DNA from: DATFCK01 sp045809745
GTDB lineage: Bacteria; Verrucomicrobiota; Verrucomicrobiia; Chthoniobacterales; UBA10450
Assembly (NCBI GenBank): GCA_045809745.1
Contig: JBJMXE010000106.1
Location: 1 to 31,471, forward strand
DNA length: 31,471 bases
Direction of reading: 5' to 3'
Shown here one piece after another: positions 9,514-16,725 of this stretch. The stretch's first letter is position 1. Every line of letters starts with the position of its first letter. The position numbers were made by a program, and so were the translations under genes. The notes under the pieces are model-generated. The model was given only the letters and a program-made list of their open reading frames with translations, was not told the DNA's origin and did not search any database.

Positions 9514-10992
9514 TCAAAACTCCACCGGCCGATTTTCCAATGCGCGCCGCGCCACCTGAATGTCGTCAAACGGCACAGTATGATCGGCAAACTCCTGGTA
9601 ATTCTCGTGCCCCTTCCCCGCGATCAACACGATGTCGTGCGGCTGAGCCAATGCCACGGCGCGGCCGATTGCTTCCGTTCGATCGACGATTTTCTCGTAG
9701 TTCGAGCCGCGAAAACCTTTCTCCACCTCTTCTATGATCTTCTCCGGATCTTCTTTGCGCGGATTGTCGGAGGTAATAATCGCGTGATCGGCAGTTTGCT
9801 CCACCACGTTCGCCATCAGCGGCCGCTTCTGCCGGTCGCGATCTCCTCCGCACCCAAACACGACAATCAGCTTATGCGGATTCAGGTCGCGCAATGTCTT
9901 GAGAACATTGGCCAGCGCATCAGGTGTATGAGCGTAATCGACAAAAATCTGGAACTGTCGCTTCGCCGGCACTGCCTGAAGACGTCCGGGGACCTGCGGC
10001 GTTTTCCCAAGGCTCAGAATCGCTTCGCGTAAACTCAAGCCTAACGCGTTGGCAGCGGCCAATGCCGCGAGCGAGTTCGCGACATTAAATCGACCGATCA
10101 ACGGCACTCGCACCAGGTAACTTTTTCCCCTGGCATCCAGCTGAAACGAGGTGCCGCCAAACTCCATGCGATAATTCGACGCCCGAAAATCAGCCTGGGC
10201 GCCAAGTCCATAGGTTACGGTTGCCAGCTTTCCCTTAATCTCGGTGCATAATCGCTGACCGTAGCGATCATCGATGTTGATTACCGCGACTGGCTTTTTC
10301 TTTTTCTTCTGTTCGGCCAGCGAATAAAACAACTTCGCTTTGGCAGCGTAATAGTTTTCCATCGTGCCGTGAAAATCGAGGTGGTCCTGCGTCAGGTTGG
10401 TGAACACGGCTACGTCCCATTCCAAGCCGCGTATTCTTCCTTGAGCAACAGCGTGCGATGACACTTCCATCGCCGCCGCTTTGCATCCGGCGTTCACGGT
10501 CTGGGCCAGGAGTTCCTGCAGGTCGAGCGATTCTGGCGTGGTGCGCGTCGCCGGTAAAACCCGCTCACCGATTTCGTAGCGAACGGTCCCGATCAATCCA
10601 CAACGCAGACCTGCGTTTTCGCAGATGTGCTTGATCAGAAAACTCGTCGTGGTCTTGCCGTTGGTGCCGGTCACGGCAGCCATTCGCAATTTCCGGGCCG
10701 GATGTCCGTAGAAGGTCGCCGCCAGATCCGCCAGCGCCGCCCGCGAATCATCGACCACCAGGCATGTCGCGCGCGGATGTTTCTCCTCCCGCTCGGCAAC
10801 GATCGCCGCTGCGCCCTTTTCTAATGCCTGCCCAATGAAGGCGTGGCCGTCGGTCTTTTCGCCCCGCAGTGCCACGAACAGGCCGTTCCTCTGCACTCGC
10901 CGCGAGTCATACGCGATACTTTCCACGTTGCGATCAAGTGGGCCGATGATTTGGCGCACGGAAAGCGCGGCGGCAAGAGTTTTGAGCTGCAT
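9514..10992 (-). CDS. murE: UDP-MurNAc-L-Ala-D-Glu--2,6-diaminopimelate ligase MurE
   Basis: Adds the third residue of the stem peptide. The 492-residue product shows SIAYDSRRVQRNGLFVAL (25-42), P-loop TGTNGKTTT (108-116), TNLTQDHLDFHGTMENYY (198-215), the IFVDYAHTPDALANVL block (349-364) and, decisively, DNPRKEDP at 409-416. DNPR is the signature of meso-diaminopimelate-specific MurE, so the wall is predicted to be the meso-DAP type usual in Gram-negatives. It lies 35 bases after the ftsI stop; that gap holds a hairpin. A lysine-rich patch (about 229-233, KKKKK) is local and not a family feature. Confidence 0.96.
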   Translation of the reverse strand: MQLKTLAAALSVRQIIGPLDRNVESIAYDSRRVQRNGLFVALRGEKTDGHAFIGQALEKGAAAIVAEREEKHPRATCLVVDDSRAALADLAATFYGHPARKLRMAAVTGTNGKTTTSFLIKHICENAGLRCGLIGTVRYEIGERVLPATRTTPESLDLQELLAQTVNAGCKAAAMEVSSHAVAQGRIRGLEWDVAVFTNLTQDHLDFHGTMENYYAAKAKLFYSLAEQKKKKKPVAVINIDDRYGQRLCTEIKGKLATVTYGLGAQADFRASNYRMEFGGTSFQLDARGKSYLVRVPLIGRFNVANSLAALAAANALGLSLREAILSLGKTPQVPGRLQAVPAKRQFQIFVDYAHTPDALANVLKTLRDLNPHKLIVVFGCGGDRDRQKRPLMANVVEQTADHAIITSDNPRKEDPEKIIEEVEKGFRGSNYEKIVDRTEAIGRAVALAQPHDIVLIAGKGHENYQEFADHTVPFDDIQVARRALENRPVEF

Positions 10993-11009
10993 GAGGTTTT
11001 AACATGCGG

Positions 11010-11027
11010 CCCCGAACGCATTCGGGG
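11010..11027. other. Perfect 7-bp hairpin between ftsI stop and murE start
   Basis: CCCCGAA (11010-11016), a 4-base loop, then TTCGGGG (11021-11027), directly abutting the ftsI stop codon. No T-run follows in the direction of transcription, so it is not a classical terminator. An mRNA stability or processing element is possible. Confidence 0.5.
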
Positions 11028-12791
11028 TCAACGGTGTGAAGCATTGGTTAGGGCAACGCGTGCGACCGGCTGGGCTTTTCGAATTTCTTCGTGCGGTTGA
11101 AGATCAAGGTAACGAGCGGCCTTCTCCGCAATCTTGGAAAAGATCGGCCCCGCGACCAATCCGCCGTAATTCAATTCCGGTTTGCTGGTTTGGGCATCGT
11201 CCAGAACGACAAGTCCAATGAACTCCGGGTGATCGGCCGGAAGATAGCCGCTGAACGATACCACGTACTTGCCGTGTTCGTATCCGCCTTTTGGATCCAC
11301 TTTTTGAGCAGTCCCGGTTTTCCCGGCGATAGTAAAACCTGGCACGGCCGCGGCCGCAGCGGTGCCGCGATCGCTCACCACCCCGCGCAGAGCGTTTCCA
11401 ATCTGGTGAGCGGTCTGAGTGGTAACTACCTGGCGTAACGCCACCGGCGACAGTGTGCTGATCGTTTTGCCATCGGGACCGGTGACCGACTTCACGATGC
11501 GTGGCATAACGAGTTTGCCTTCATTCGCAATCGTGGCCATGGCCGTTGTCATCTGTAACGCCGTCACTCCGATCTCGTGCCCCATCGGGATTCGGGTAAT
11601 CGAAATCTTGCTCCAGTTCTGCGGAGGCCGAAGCAGCCCCGGGATCTCGCCAGGCAACTCGACCCCGGTTCGTTCGCCGAAACCAAATCGACGGATGTAT
11701 TCGTAGAATTTTTGCTCGCCGAGACCGATCGCCAGCTTGGCCGCACCGATGTTGCTGGATTTGACCAGGATGTCCTGGACCGAAAGTTCCCCGTAGGCTT
11801 TGTGGTCGTGCAAAGGTCTGCCGCCGTAATTCCAGACTCCATTTTCGCAGAACACGGTCGTGTCCAGATGCACCCGGCCTTCGTTCAATGCCGCTGCTGC
11901 GGCCACAATCTTGAAGGTCGACCCCGGCTCCATCACATCGATGATGGCGCGATTCTTCATCTGTTCCGGCTTGGCTTCGGATCGTTGGTTTAGGTCGAAG
12001 TTAGGCCGGTTCGCCATGGCCAGAATTTCGCCGGTTTGCGCACGCATCAAAATGATGGTGGCTTTCTGCGGCCGGTATTCGCGCATGGCCGCGTCGATTT
12101 CGTTTTCCACGATGGTTTGCAGATTCAGGTCAATTGTCAGTTGAACCTGATAACCGTTTCGGGCAGCCCGCTCCTGGCCGCGATAAAGTACGATCTCCTG
12201 ACCGGCGCGATTGTGCTCAACGTAGCGATATCCGTCCTGTCCCCTCAGGTACTCGTCCATCGTCGCTTCAACACCGTCGATCCCTTTATGATCGAAATCG
12301 GTAAACCCCACCACGTGGCAAAGCATCGGCCCATTGGGATAAACTCGAGTGGAATCCTGCTCGCAGTAAATGCCGCGCAGCTTTTGAGCGCGCAACTTGC
12401 CGTGTAACGCATCGGCCACTGCAGCCGGCACTTCCCGCTGCAACACGATGTAGCGCCGATCACCGCTCAGTTTGTCAGCCACTTCGGCGGCAGGCATCTT
12501 GAGCTCGCGGCTAACGAGCTCCACTGCCGCTGCTCTGTCATTCAGAAGAGTTGCATCGGCCACCACAGTCTGCACCGGCACGTTGTCGGCCAGCATGTCG
12601 CCGTTCGCGTCAACGATGCTGCCGCGTTCGGCGTGGATGATTTGTTTGTGGACATGTTTTTCGGCGGCGAGACCGGCGTATTCGTCGTGCTTGACCATTT
12701 GCAGGTAGATCAGGCGAAACGAAAATCCGCTGAAGATCGCAACGAACCCGAGGCAGATCAGGGCACAACGAAAGCGGCTAGTCCATTTCAT
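11028..12791 (-). CDS. ftsI: Class B penicillin-binding protein FtsI (PBP3), septal transpeptidase
   Basis: Membrane-anchored DD-transpeptidase that crosslinks septal peptidoglycan and partners FtsW. The 587 residues comprise one N-terminal membrane helix (about 9-31), an N-terminal pedestal domain with AERGSIVDANGDMLA (54-68), and a transpeptidase domain with all three catalytic motifs: S291-T-F-K294 (MEPGSTFK), S345-S-N347 (KSSNIG) and K491-T-G493 (IAGKTGTAQ). There is no PASTA domain. The start ATG (complement of 12789-12791) overlaps the ftsL-like stop by four bases. Length and gene order fit FtsI rather than PBP2. Confidence 0.95.
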   Translation of the reverse strand: MKWTSRFRCALICLGFVAIFSGFSFRLIYLQMVKHDEYAGLAAEKHVHKQIIHAERGSIVDANGDMLADNVPVQTVVADATLLNDRAAAVELVSRELKMPAAEVADKLSGDRRYIVLQREVPAAVADALHGKLRAQKLRGIYCEQDSTRVYPNGPMLCHVVGFTDFDHKGIDGVEATMDEYLRGQDGYRYVEHNRAGQEIVLYRGQERAARNGYQVQLTIDLNLQTIVENEIDAAMREYRPQKATIILMRAQTGEILAMANRPNFDLNQRSEAKPEQMKNRAIIDVMEPGSTFKIVAAAAALNEGRVHLDTTVFCENGVWNYGGRPLHDHKAYGELSVQDILVKSSNIGAAKLAIGLGEQKFYEYIRRFGFGERTGVELPGEIPGLLRPPQNWSKISITRIPMGHEIGVTALQMTTAMATIANEGKLVMPRIVKSVTGPDGKTISTLSPVALRQVVTTQTAHQIGNALRGVVSDRGTAAAAAVPGFTIAGKTGTAQKVDPKGGYEHGKYVVSFSGYLPADHPEFIGLVVLDDAQTSKPELNYGGLVAGPIFSKIAEKAARYLDLQPHEEIRKAQPVARVALTNASHR

Positions 12792-13156
12792 CGGCTCGGA
12801 CGCTGATTCACTACCGGCCTCACCGCATCATCGCTGTCAGATCGGATCGGAACGCTGAGTCGCACAATGTTCCCTTCGGAGATCGGAATCATTTTCAGAT
12901 AGCCTTCCTTCAGCCGGCGCTGTAACGCAGACCGCGAGGTCAGGGCGGCGATTTGTGCGCTCGCCACGTCATTCTGAGTCCGCAATCCGGCGAGCTCGTT
13001 CTCCAGTGCCTTCCTCCGATCGCCCAGATGGTACAGCTGAATAGTGAGGTAGACGTAGCTCAGCCCCGTCAATGCCAGGAAAGCTGTCAGCACGATCCAA
13101 CGCGCCAGTGAAGCGGCGTTCACCGCGTTCCAATTTTTTCTGCGACTCCGGCTCAT
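12788..13156 (-). CDS. ftsL: FtsL-like bitopic division protein
   Basis: A small (122-residue) protein with a short basic cytoplasmic tail (MSRSRRKNWN), one membrane helix (about 18-40, LARWIVLTAFLALTGLSYVY), a leucine/alanine heptad-like coiled-coil stretch (about 44-80) and a polar C-terminus. FtsL proteins share this architecture but little sequence, so the call rests on topology and on the position between rsmH and ftsI. The start at 13156 forms an ATGA overlap with the rsmH stop. The frame is open further upstream to 13309, but that part is only the shadow of rsmH. It is inferred to join the divisome complex that activates FtsW and FtsI. Confidence 0.75.
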   Translation of the reverse strand: MSRSRRKNWNAVNAASLARWIVLTAFLALTGLSYVYLTIQLYHLGDRRKALENELAGLRTQNDVASAQIAALTSRSALQRRLKEGYLKMIPISEGNIVRLSVPIRSDSDDAVRPVVNQRPSR

Positions 13157-14079
13157 GCGCGCTTCTCCGCTACTCGCAATTTCGCGCTGCGCGCCCGCGG
13201 ATTCGCGCGTTGTTCGTCTTCGCCCGGTTCGAGCGGTTTTGGAGTGATGAGGTTGAGATCGTAATCCGGGTTCGGACGCGGCTCCGGCCATTCCGGTTGG
13301 TCCAGCCATTCGCGGCTGTGATCGCGGAAGAAATTCTTCACAATCCGGTCCTCCAGTGAATGAAACGAGATCACTGCGATCCGCGCCCCGGGCTCCAGCC
13401 GCGCCGTAAGCGCGCCAATCCCTTCACGCAACGCACCGAGCTCATCGTTGACCTCCATCCGTAAAGCCTGGAAAACGCGCGTCGCCGGATGCAGTCGCCC
13501 ATGACGGCCCACCACTTTTTCGATCGCCTTGGCCAGCGCCATCGTTTCCCGAAACGGAGCCGTCTTGCGCGCTTTCACAATAATGCTGGCGATACGCCGC
13601 GCCGCCGGCTCCTCTCCCAACTCGCGGAACAGGTGAGTCAGTTCTTCCTCACTATAATAGTTGATGATTTCGCCGGCGGTTCGGGATGTGGCGGGATTCA
13701 TCCGCATATCGAGCGGACCGTTCCGCATGATGCTGAATCCGCGATCGGCGTTCTCGAGCTGGCGCGACGACACTCCGAGATCGAGCAACGCACCGCCGAT
13801 GGTAGCGATCCCGAGTTCATCCAGGACGCGACCGGCATCCCGGAAATTCGCCTGCCGGAGAGTGACTCGCGGTCCGAGGTGTGCCACCTGGTCGCGAGTG
13901 TGCTCGATCGCTTCCGGATCCTGATCGAGGGCCAGAACATCGGCTCCGGCTTTTAAAATCGCTTCGGTATGGCCACCGCCACCGCAGGTTGCATCGACAA
14001 CGAGCGATCCGGCACGTGGCGCGAGGAGCTCGATTGTCTCCTGCGCCAGGACCGGACGGTGGTAAGTGAAGTCCTCCAT
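13153..14079 (-). CDS. rsmH: 16S rRNA (cytosine(1402)-N4)-methyltransferase RsmH (MraW)
   Basis: SAM-dependent methyltransferase acting on C1402 in the ribosomal decoding site. The start ATG at 14079 gives MEDFTYHRPVLAQETIELL, the canonical RsmH opening; GAGGAGG eight bases upstream supports it over the ATG at 14157. The 308-residue product has the SAM motif VVDATCGGGGHTEAIL, LDQDPEAI, LLDLGVSSRQLENADRGFS, RMNP, and the C-terminal VISFHSLEDRIVKNFF. The C-terminal tail is basic. It follows mraZ, as in most bacteria. Confidence 0.97.
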   Translation of the reverse strand: MEDFTYHRPVLAQETIELLAPRAGSLVVDATCGGGGHTEAILKAGADVLALDQDPEAIEHTRDQVAHLGPRVTLRQANFRDAGRVLDELGIATIGGALLDLGVSSRQLENADRGFSIMRNGPLDMRMNPATSRTAGEIINYYSEEELTHLFRELGEEPAARRIASIIVKARKTAPFRETMALAKAIEKVVGRHGRLHPATRVFQALRMEVNDELGALREGIGALTARLEPGARIAVISFHSLEDRIVKNFFRDHSREWLDQPEWPEPRPNPDYDLNLITPKPLEPGEDEQRANPRARSAKLRVAEKRA

Positions 14080-14087
14080 TTCATGGG

Positions 14088-14094
14088 CCTCCTC
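14088..14094 (-). promoter_or_regulatory. Strong Shine-Dalgarno (GAGGAGG) for rsmH
   Basis: CCTCCTC on the plus strand reads GAGGAGG on the coding strand, with an 8-base spacer to the ATG at 14079. It decides the rsmH start against the longer open frame. Most other genes in this cluster lack such a clear site and rely on stop/start overlaps. Confidence 0.85.
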
Positions 14095-14178
14095 TTCCAA
14101 AATCAAAGGACCGGTGGCGAACCAGACCGGCCGTTCAAACAGCAGTGCATTCATCATTATTCGTAATGACCTCCACCC

Positions 14179-14649
14179 CTACAAACCGAGCACGCCGGCT
14201 ACATGCTGATACGTGGACGTCTCGTCCGTGTTGGCTTGTTTCCACCGTGCTAAATTCCAGATCTCAAAACGGCCGCGGCCGCCGACGAGAGCTACCTCGC
14301 CTTTGAGGTTGAGCTTTTTGCAAAGGTCTTCAGGAAGAACCAGACGCCCCTGGCGATCGCTGGCTCCGTGTTCGGCGCGCGCGTGCAATTGCCGGAAGAA
14401 CACTCGCCGGTCTCTGGGGGAAACCTGAGTGTTCGCTTCGGCGGCGGCGCTCATACGTGAAAATTCCTCAGGCGACATGACCATGAGAAACTGGTGATTC
14501 GCCTCCGGAAGAATGATGAATTCCGCGGCGCCATCGCTGCGCCAGCGCGAGGGTATGGTGATACGGTTTTTTTCGTCGATGGCGTGTCTGAACTCGCCGG
14601 CGTAGAAAAGGGACGACGAGGGCGACGGCGGCGTGGAAGACGTATCCAT
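14179..14649 (-). CDS. mraZ: Transcriptional regulator MraZ
   Basis: First gene of the dcw cluster, a ring-forming DNA-binding protein of the SpoVT/AbrB-like fold that regulates its own operon. The 156 residues contain the two tandem half-domains with their DxxxR motifs: AIDEKNRITIPSRW (D25, R29) and SDRQGRLVLPEDL (D98, R102). A Ser/Pro-rich N-terminal extension of about 13 residues precedes the first domain. GTGG repeats with exact 10-bp spacing lie 20-53 bases upstream of the start and match the known kind of MraZ operator, so autoregulation is likely. No good Shine-Dalgarno is visible. Confidence 0.95.
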   Translation of the reverse strand: MDTSSTPPSPSSSLFYAGEFRHAIDEKNRITIPSRWRSDGAAEFIILPEANHQFLMVMSPEEFSRMSAAAEANTQVSPRDRRVFFRQLHARAEHGASDRQGRLVLPEDLCKKLNLKGEVALVGGRGRFEIWNLARWKQANTDETSTYQHVAGVLGL

Positions 14650-14668
14650 GTGCGGCAGGAGAATCGAT

Positions 14669-14702
14669 CCATTCTAACCCACTTCGCACCACCTTTAACC
14701 AC
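14669..14702 (-). promoter_or_regulatory. MraZ box: four GTGG-type repeats at 10-bp spacing
   Basis: On the plus strand CCAT (14669), CCAC (14679), CCAC (14689) and CCAC (14699) begin exactly ten bases apart. On the coding strand this reads GTGG-N6-GTGG-N6-GTGG-N6-ATGG. Arrays of GTGG/TGGG with 10-bp period upstream of mraZ are the described target of MraZ. The array overlaps and follows the putative -10, a position suited to repression. Confidence 0.8.
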
Positions 14703-14721
14703 CACCACCGGTGGTGGTCAA
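14693..14721 (-). promoter_or_regulatory. Putative dcw promoter with a perfect 18-bp palindrome in its spacer
   Basis: Coding strand: TTGACC (-35, complement of 14716-14721), 17-base spacer, TTAAAG (-10, complement of 14693-14698). The -35 is good and the -10 weak. The spacer is mostly covered by the perfect palindrome ACCACCACCGGTGGTGGT (14701-14718), which adds further GTGG units next to the MraZ box. The remaining divergent gap to 14895 shows TGCGACCGG twice (14776, 14790) and the element listed separately at 14841. Confidence 0.5.
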
Positions 14722-14840
14722 TACAATTCTCACCAGTTTTTTGTAGCCGCTCCAACCGTCCAACCCCCAAGCCGATGCGACCGGATGACTGCGACCGGCC
14801 CGTTCGCGCCAACGCGACCCGCTCGGATAGCGCTAATCCT

Positions 14841-14876
14841 TTGTCATTCCGCGCGAACTGGAGGAATCTCTGGCAC
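14841..14876. repeat. Possible GTCATTCC...GAGGAATC intergenic element
   Basis: TTGTCATTCCGCGCG followed by AACTGGAGGAATCTCTGG resembles short ATTCC/GGAAT-armed intergenic elements I have seen in many environmental genomes. Only one copy is in this window, so repeat status is unproven. Confidence 0.3.
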
Positions 14877-14895
14877 CCTGTTTTTTCGCTGCTTA

Positions 14896-15414
14896 ATGAA
14901 GACGCCTCTGCATTTCGTCGCCGCGCTATCCTTCACCCTATCCGGACTGTTCGGGACGGATTTCGTGTTCGCCCAATCTTCGCCTAACGAGTCGGCTGAC
15001 CAACCAGTCCGCGTCAACGTCACGGTTAATCCGGACGGAACTCGGACCACTTACCAGTTTGATCAGGCCCATAAACAGGCCACTGCCACCACCACGACCG
15101 CGGCCGGCAAAGTCAGTAACAAAATCAAATACCAAATCGATGACGCTGGCCGATTTAGCAGCGGAGTCGTGTCGGGACCGGACGGCAAATTCCTTTACAA
15201 AAGCGTTTTTAAATACACCGGCGACGGACGTCTGGACGAGGAGACTCATTTTGACAAGGACAATGCGCTGGTGAATCGGCTGGCCTACAGTTATGACCCT
15301 AACGGGCGACAGACCGGTTACGTGGTATACGACGCCTCCGGAAACGTGATCGGCCGAACCACCCCGGTCCAATCCAAAGCGGCCCCCACTCCCAAGCCCA
15401 AAAAGCACAAATAG
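14896..15414 (+). CDS. Secreted protein of unknown function with YD/RHS-like repeats
   Basis: A 172-residue protein. It opens with a typical Sec signal peptide (MKTPLHFVAALSFTLSGLFG, cleavage probably after VFAQ near residue 27). The mature part has several loosely repeated units of the form KYTGDGRLDEETHFD, AYSYDPNGRQTGYVVYDASG and NVIGRT, which recall YD repeats of RHS-type proteins but are too few to form a shell. The C-terminus is Pro/Lys-rich (PTPKPKKHK). The ATG at 14896 is chosen because the signal peptide begins there; the open frame to 14494 runs through mraZ antisense. No close Shine-Dalgarno. I do not recognise the family. Confidence 0.75.
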   Translation: MKTPLHFVAALSFTLSGLFGTDFVFAQSSPNESADQPVRVNVTVNPDGTRTTYQFDQAHKQATATTTTAAGKVSNKIKYQIDDAGRFSSGVVSGPDGKFLYKSVFKYTGDGRLDEETHFDKDNALVNRLAYSYDPNGRQTGYVVYDASGNVIGRTTPVQSKAAPTPKPKKHK

Positions 15415-15493
15415 CGGAGGGTGGATCGAGACCTCCGGGCTCGATGTTAAAACTGGAGCGTTGCAGACGCCGATCTTCGAGCTTTTTTTCCTG

Positions 15494-15550
15494 GCCGTCT
15501 GTGTCAGACGGCACGCGCGTAGATGGGGTCTGGCCCAGACGCGCTACAAT
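15494..15550 (+). promoter_or_regulatory. Putative exbB operon promoter with two GTCTG-N3-CAGAC palindromes
   Basis: The palindromes lie at 15497-15509 (extended to an 8-bp arm, GCCGTCTG/CAGACGGC, 15494-15512) and 15528-15540 (GTCTGG-C-CCAGAC), 31 bases apart or about three helical turns. TACAAT at 15545-15550 is a good -10, and the second palindrome would sit in its spacer; no good -35 is seen. This suggests one regulator binding both sites. The rest of the 15415-15604 gap has a CGGAGG/CCTCCG pair (15414-15436) and a T7 run (15483-15489). Confidence 0.45.
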
Positions 15551-15604
15551 TGCCGCCCTACCTGGCGCTTGCGACTAACGACAAATGGCGGTAAATGGGG
15601 AGCC

Positions 15605-16291
15605 GTGATCGATTACATCCAAAAGGGCGGCTTCCTCATGTGGCCCATCCTCGTCTGCAGCATCATCTCGATCGGCGTGTTTGCGGAGCGATTGTTCTTC
15701 TTTCATCGGGCGACAATTCATGTCGGAGAATTCCTCAAAGGATTGTCGAACCTGATTCGACGCCGCAATTTTGCGGAAGCGCTGCATGAGTCGGCCGGCA
15801 CTCCTGGGCCGGTGGCGCGGGTGATTCATGCCGCGATTTTGCGTCATGACGCACCTCGATCGGAGTTGCGGGAAGTGGTGCAGGAAGCCGGGCAACTCGA
15901 AGTTCCGAAGCTGGAAAGATTTCTCGGGGTGCTGGCCACTCTCGCCTTCCTAACGCCTCTGTTAGGCTTGCTTGGAACGGTGGCCGGAATGATCGACGCT
16001 TTCTCCACCATCGCTTCCAACGGCGGCTACGCCACGGTCACCGAATTATCGACCGGCATATACAAAAGCCTGCTTACTACCGCTGCCGGCCTGGTCGTAG
16101 CCGCGCCGACGTTTGTCGCCTACAGCTATCTATCCTCGCGGGTGAACATGCTCATGCACGATATGGAACGCGCTGGCATCGAAGTCGTTCATATGCTGAC
16201 CGAAGCGGTGCCGGTAAGCGGGATCATCAGCTTTCAGCCGACGCAATCGCAGACTCCTGCTCCCGAACGCGAATCCCGCCGCGATCGTTAG
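15605..16291 (+). CDS. exbB: ExbB/TolQ/MotA-family proton channel subunit
   Basis: Inner-membrane subunit of a proton-driven motor that energises TonB- or Tol-type transport. With the GTG start at 15605 (VIDYIQKGGFLMWPIL) the product has 228 residues, normal for the family. Three membrane segments are visible: about 12-32 (WPILVCSIISIGVFAERLF), about 108-134 (LATLAFLTPLLGLLGTVAGM, with the conserved TPLLGLLGTVAGM) and about 160-185 (LLTTAAGLVVAAPTFVAY). The open frame reaches upstream to 15461, but it would cover the promoter region. The next ATG (M12) is an alternative start. exbD follows after 26 bases. Confidence 0.92.
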   Translation: MIDYIQKGGFLMWPILVCSIISIGVFAERLFFFHRATIHVGEFLKGLSNLIRRRNFAEALHESAGTPGPVARVIHAAILRHDAPRSELREVVQEAGQLEVPKLERFLGVLATLAFLTPLLGLLGTVAGMIDAFSTIASNGGYATVTELSTGIYKSLLTTAAGLVVAAPTFVAYSYLSSRVNMLMHDMERAGIEVVHMLTEAVPVSGIISFQPTQSQTPAPERESRRDR

Positions 16292-16317
16292 GCATTCCCT
16301 CTGCCGGTTGTTCGCAG

Positions 16318-16725
16318 ATGAAGCTCACCCGAACCAAGGACTTTAACTTCGGATGGCTGGTGCTGTTCCCGGTCGTCGACATCGCCTTTCTGCTCATCTT
16401 TTTCCTGCTGCTGAGCTCGAATTTTATCCTTCAGCCCGGCATCGCCCTTTCCCTGCCTTTTTCCCGGTTCAGCCTTGGTCCGCAGGTGAACCAGCAGATT
16501 ATCAGCATCACTGGCGGGGCGGTTCCGGCGATCTATTTCCGTGACCAGAAGATTAACCTCGAGCAGCTCGGGCCGCTACTGGACGCGGCCAAGCGGGAAA
16601 ACCGCTCTATTATAATAAAGGCCGACCGGTCGACGCCCTATGAAACCGTCATCGCGGTGTCAAATGCCGCGTTGGAACACGGCATCAGCTCCGTCGCTCT
16701 CGCCACCACGCCGCCTTCGCCATGA
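16318..16725 (+). CDS. exbD: ExbD/TolR-family biopolymer transport protein
   Basis: Partner of ExbB. One N-terminal membrane helix carries the essential aspartate (PVVDIAFLLIFFLLLSSNF, Asp21), followed by a periplasmic domain with IIIKADRSTPYETVI, the usual ADxxxxY region. 135 residues, normal length. The ATGA overlap with the next gene (tonB-like) indicates coupled translation and a dedicated ExbBD-TonB set. Confidence 0.93.
   Translation: MKLTRTKDFNFGWLVLFPVVDIAFLLIFFLLLSSNFILQPGIALSLPFSRFSLGPQVNQQIISITGGAVPAIYFRDQKINLEQLGPLLDAAKRENRSIIIKADRSTPYETVIAVSNAALEHGISSVALATTPPSP

Noticed and set aside
13157..13309. N-terminal extension of the ftsL-like gene
   Set aside because: Overlaps rsmH completely; the ATGA junction at 13156 and the family topology fit the short form.
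15494..15512. 8-bp hairpin as a rho-independent terminator
   Set aside because: The T-run precedes rather than follows the stem on the plus strand, and on the minus strand it becomes an A-run; a regulator site fits better.
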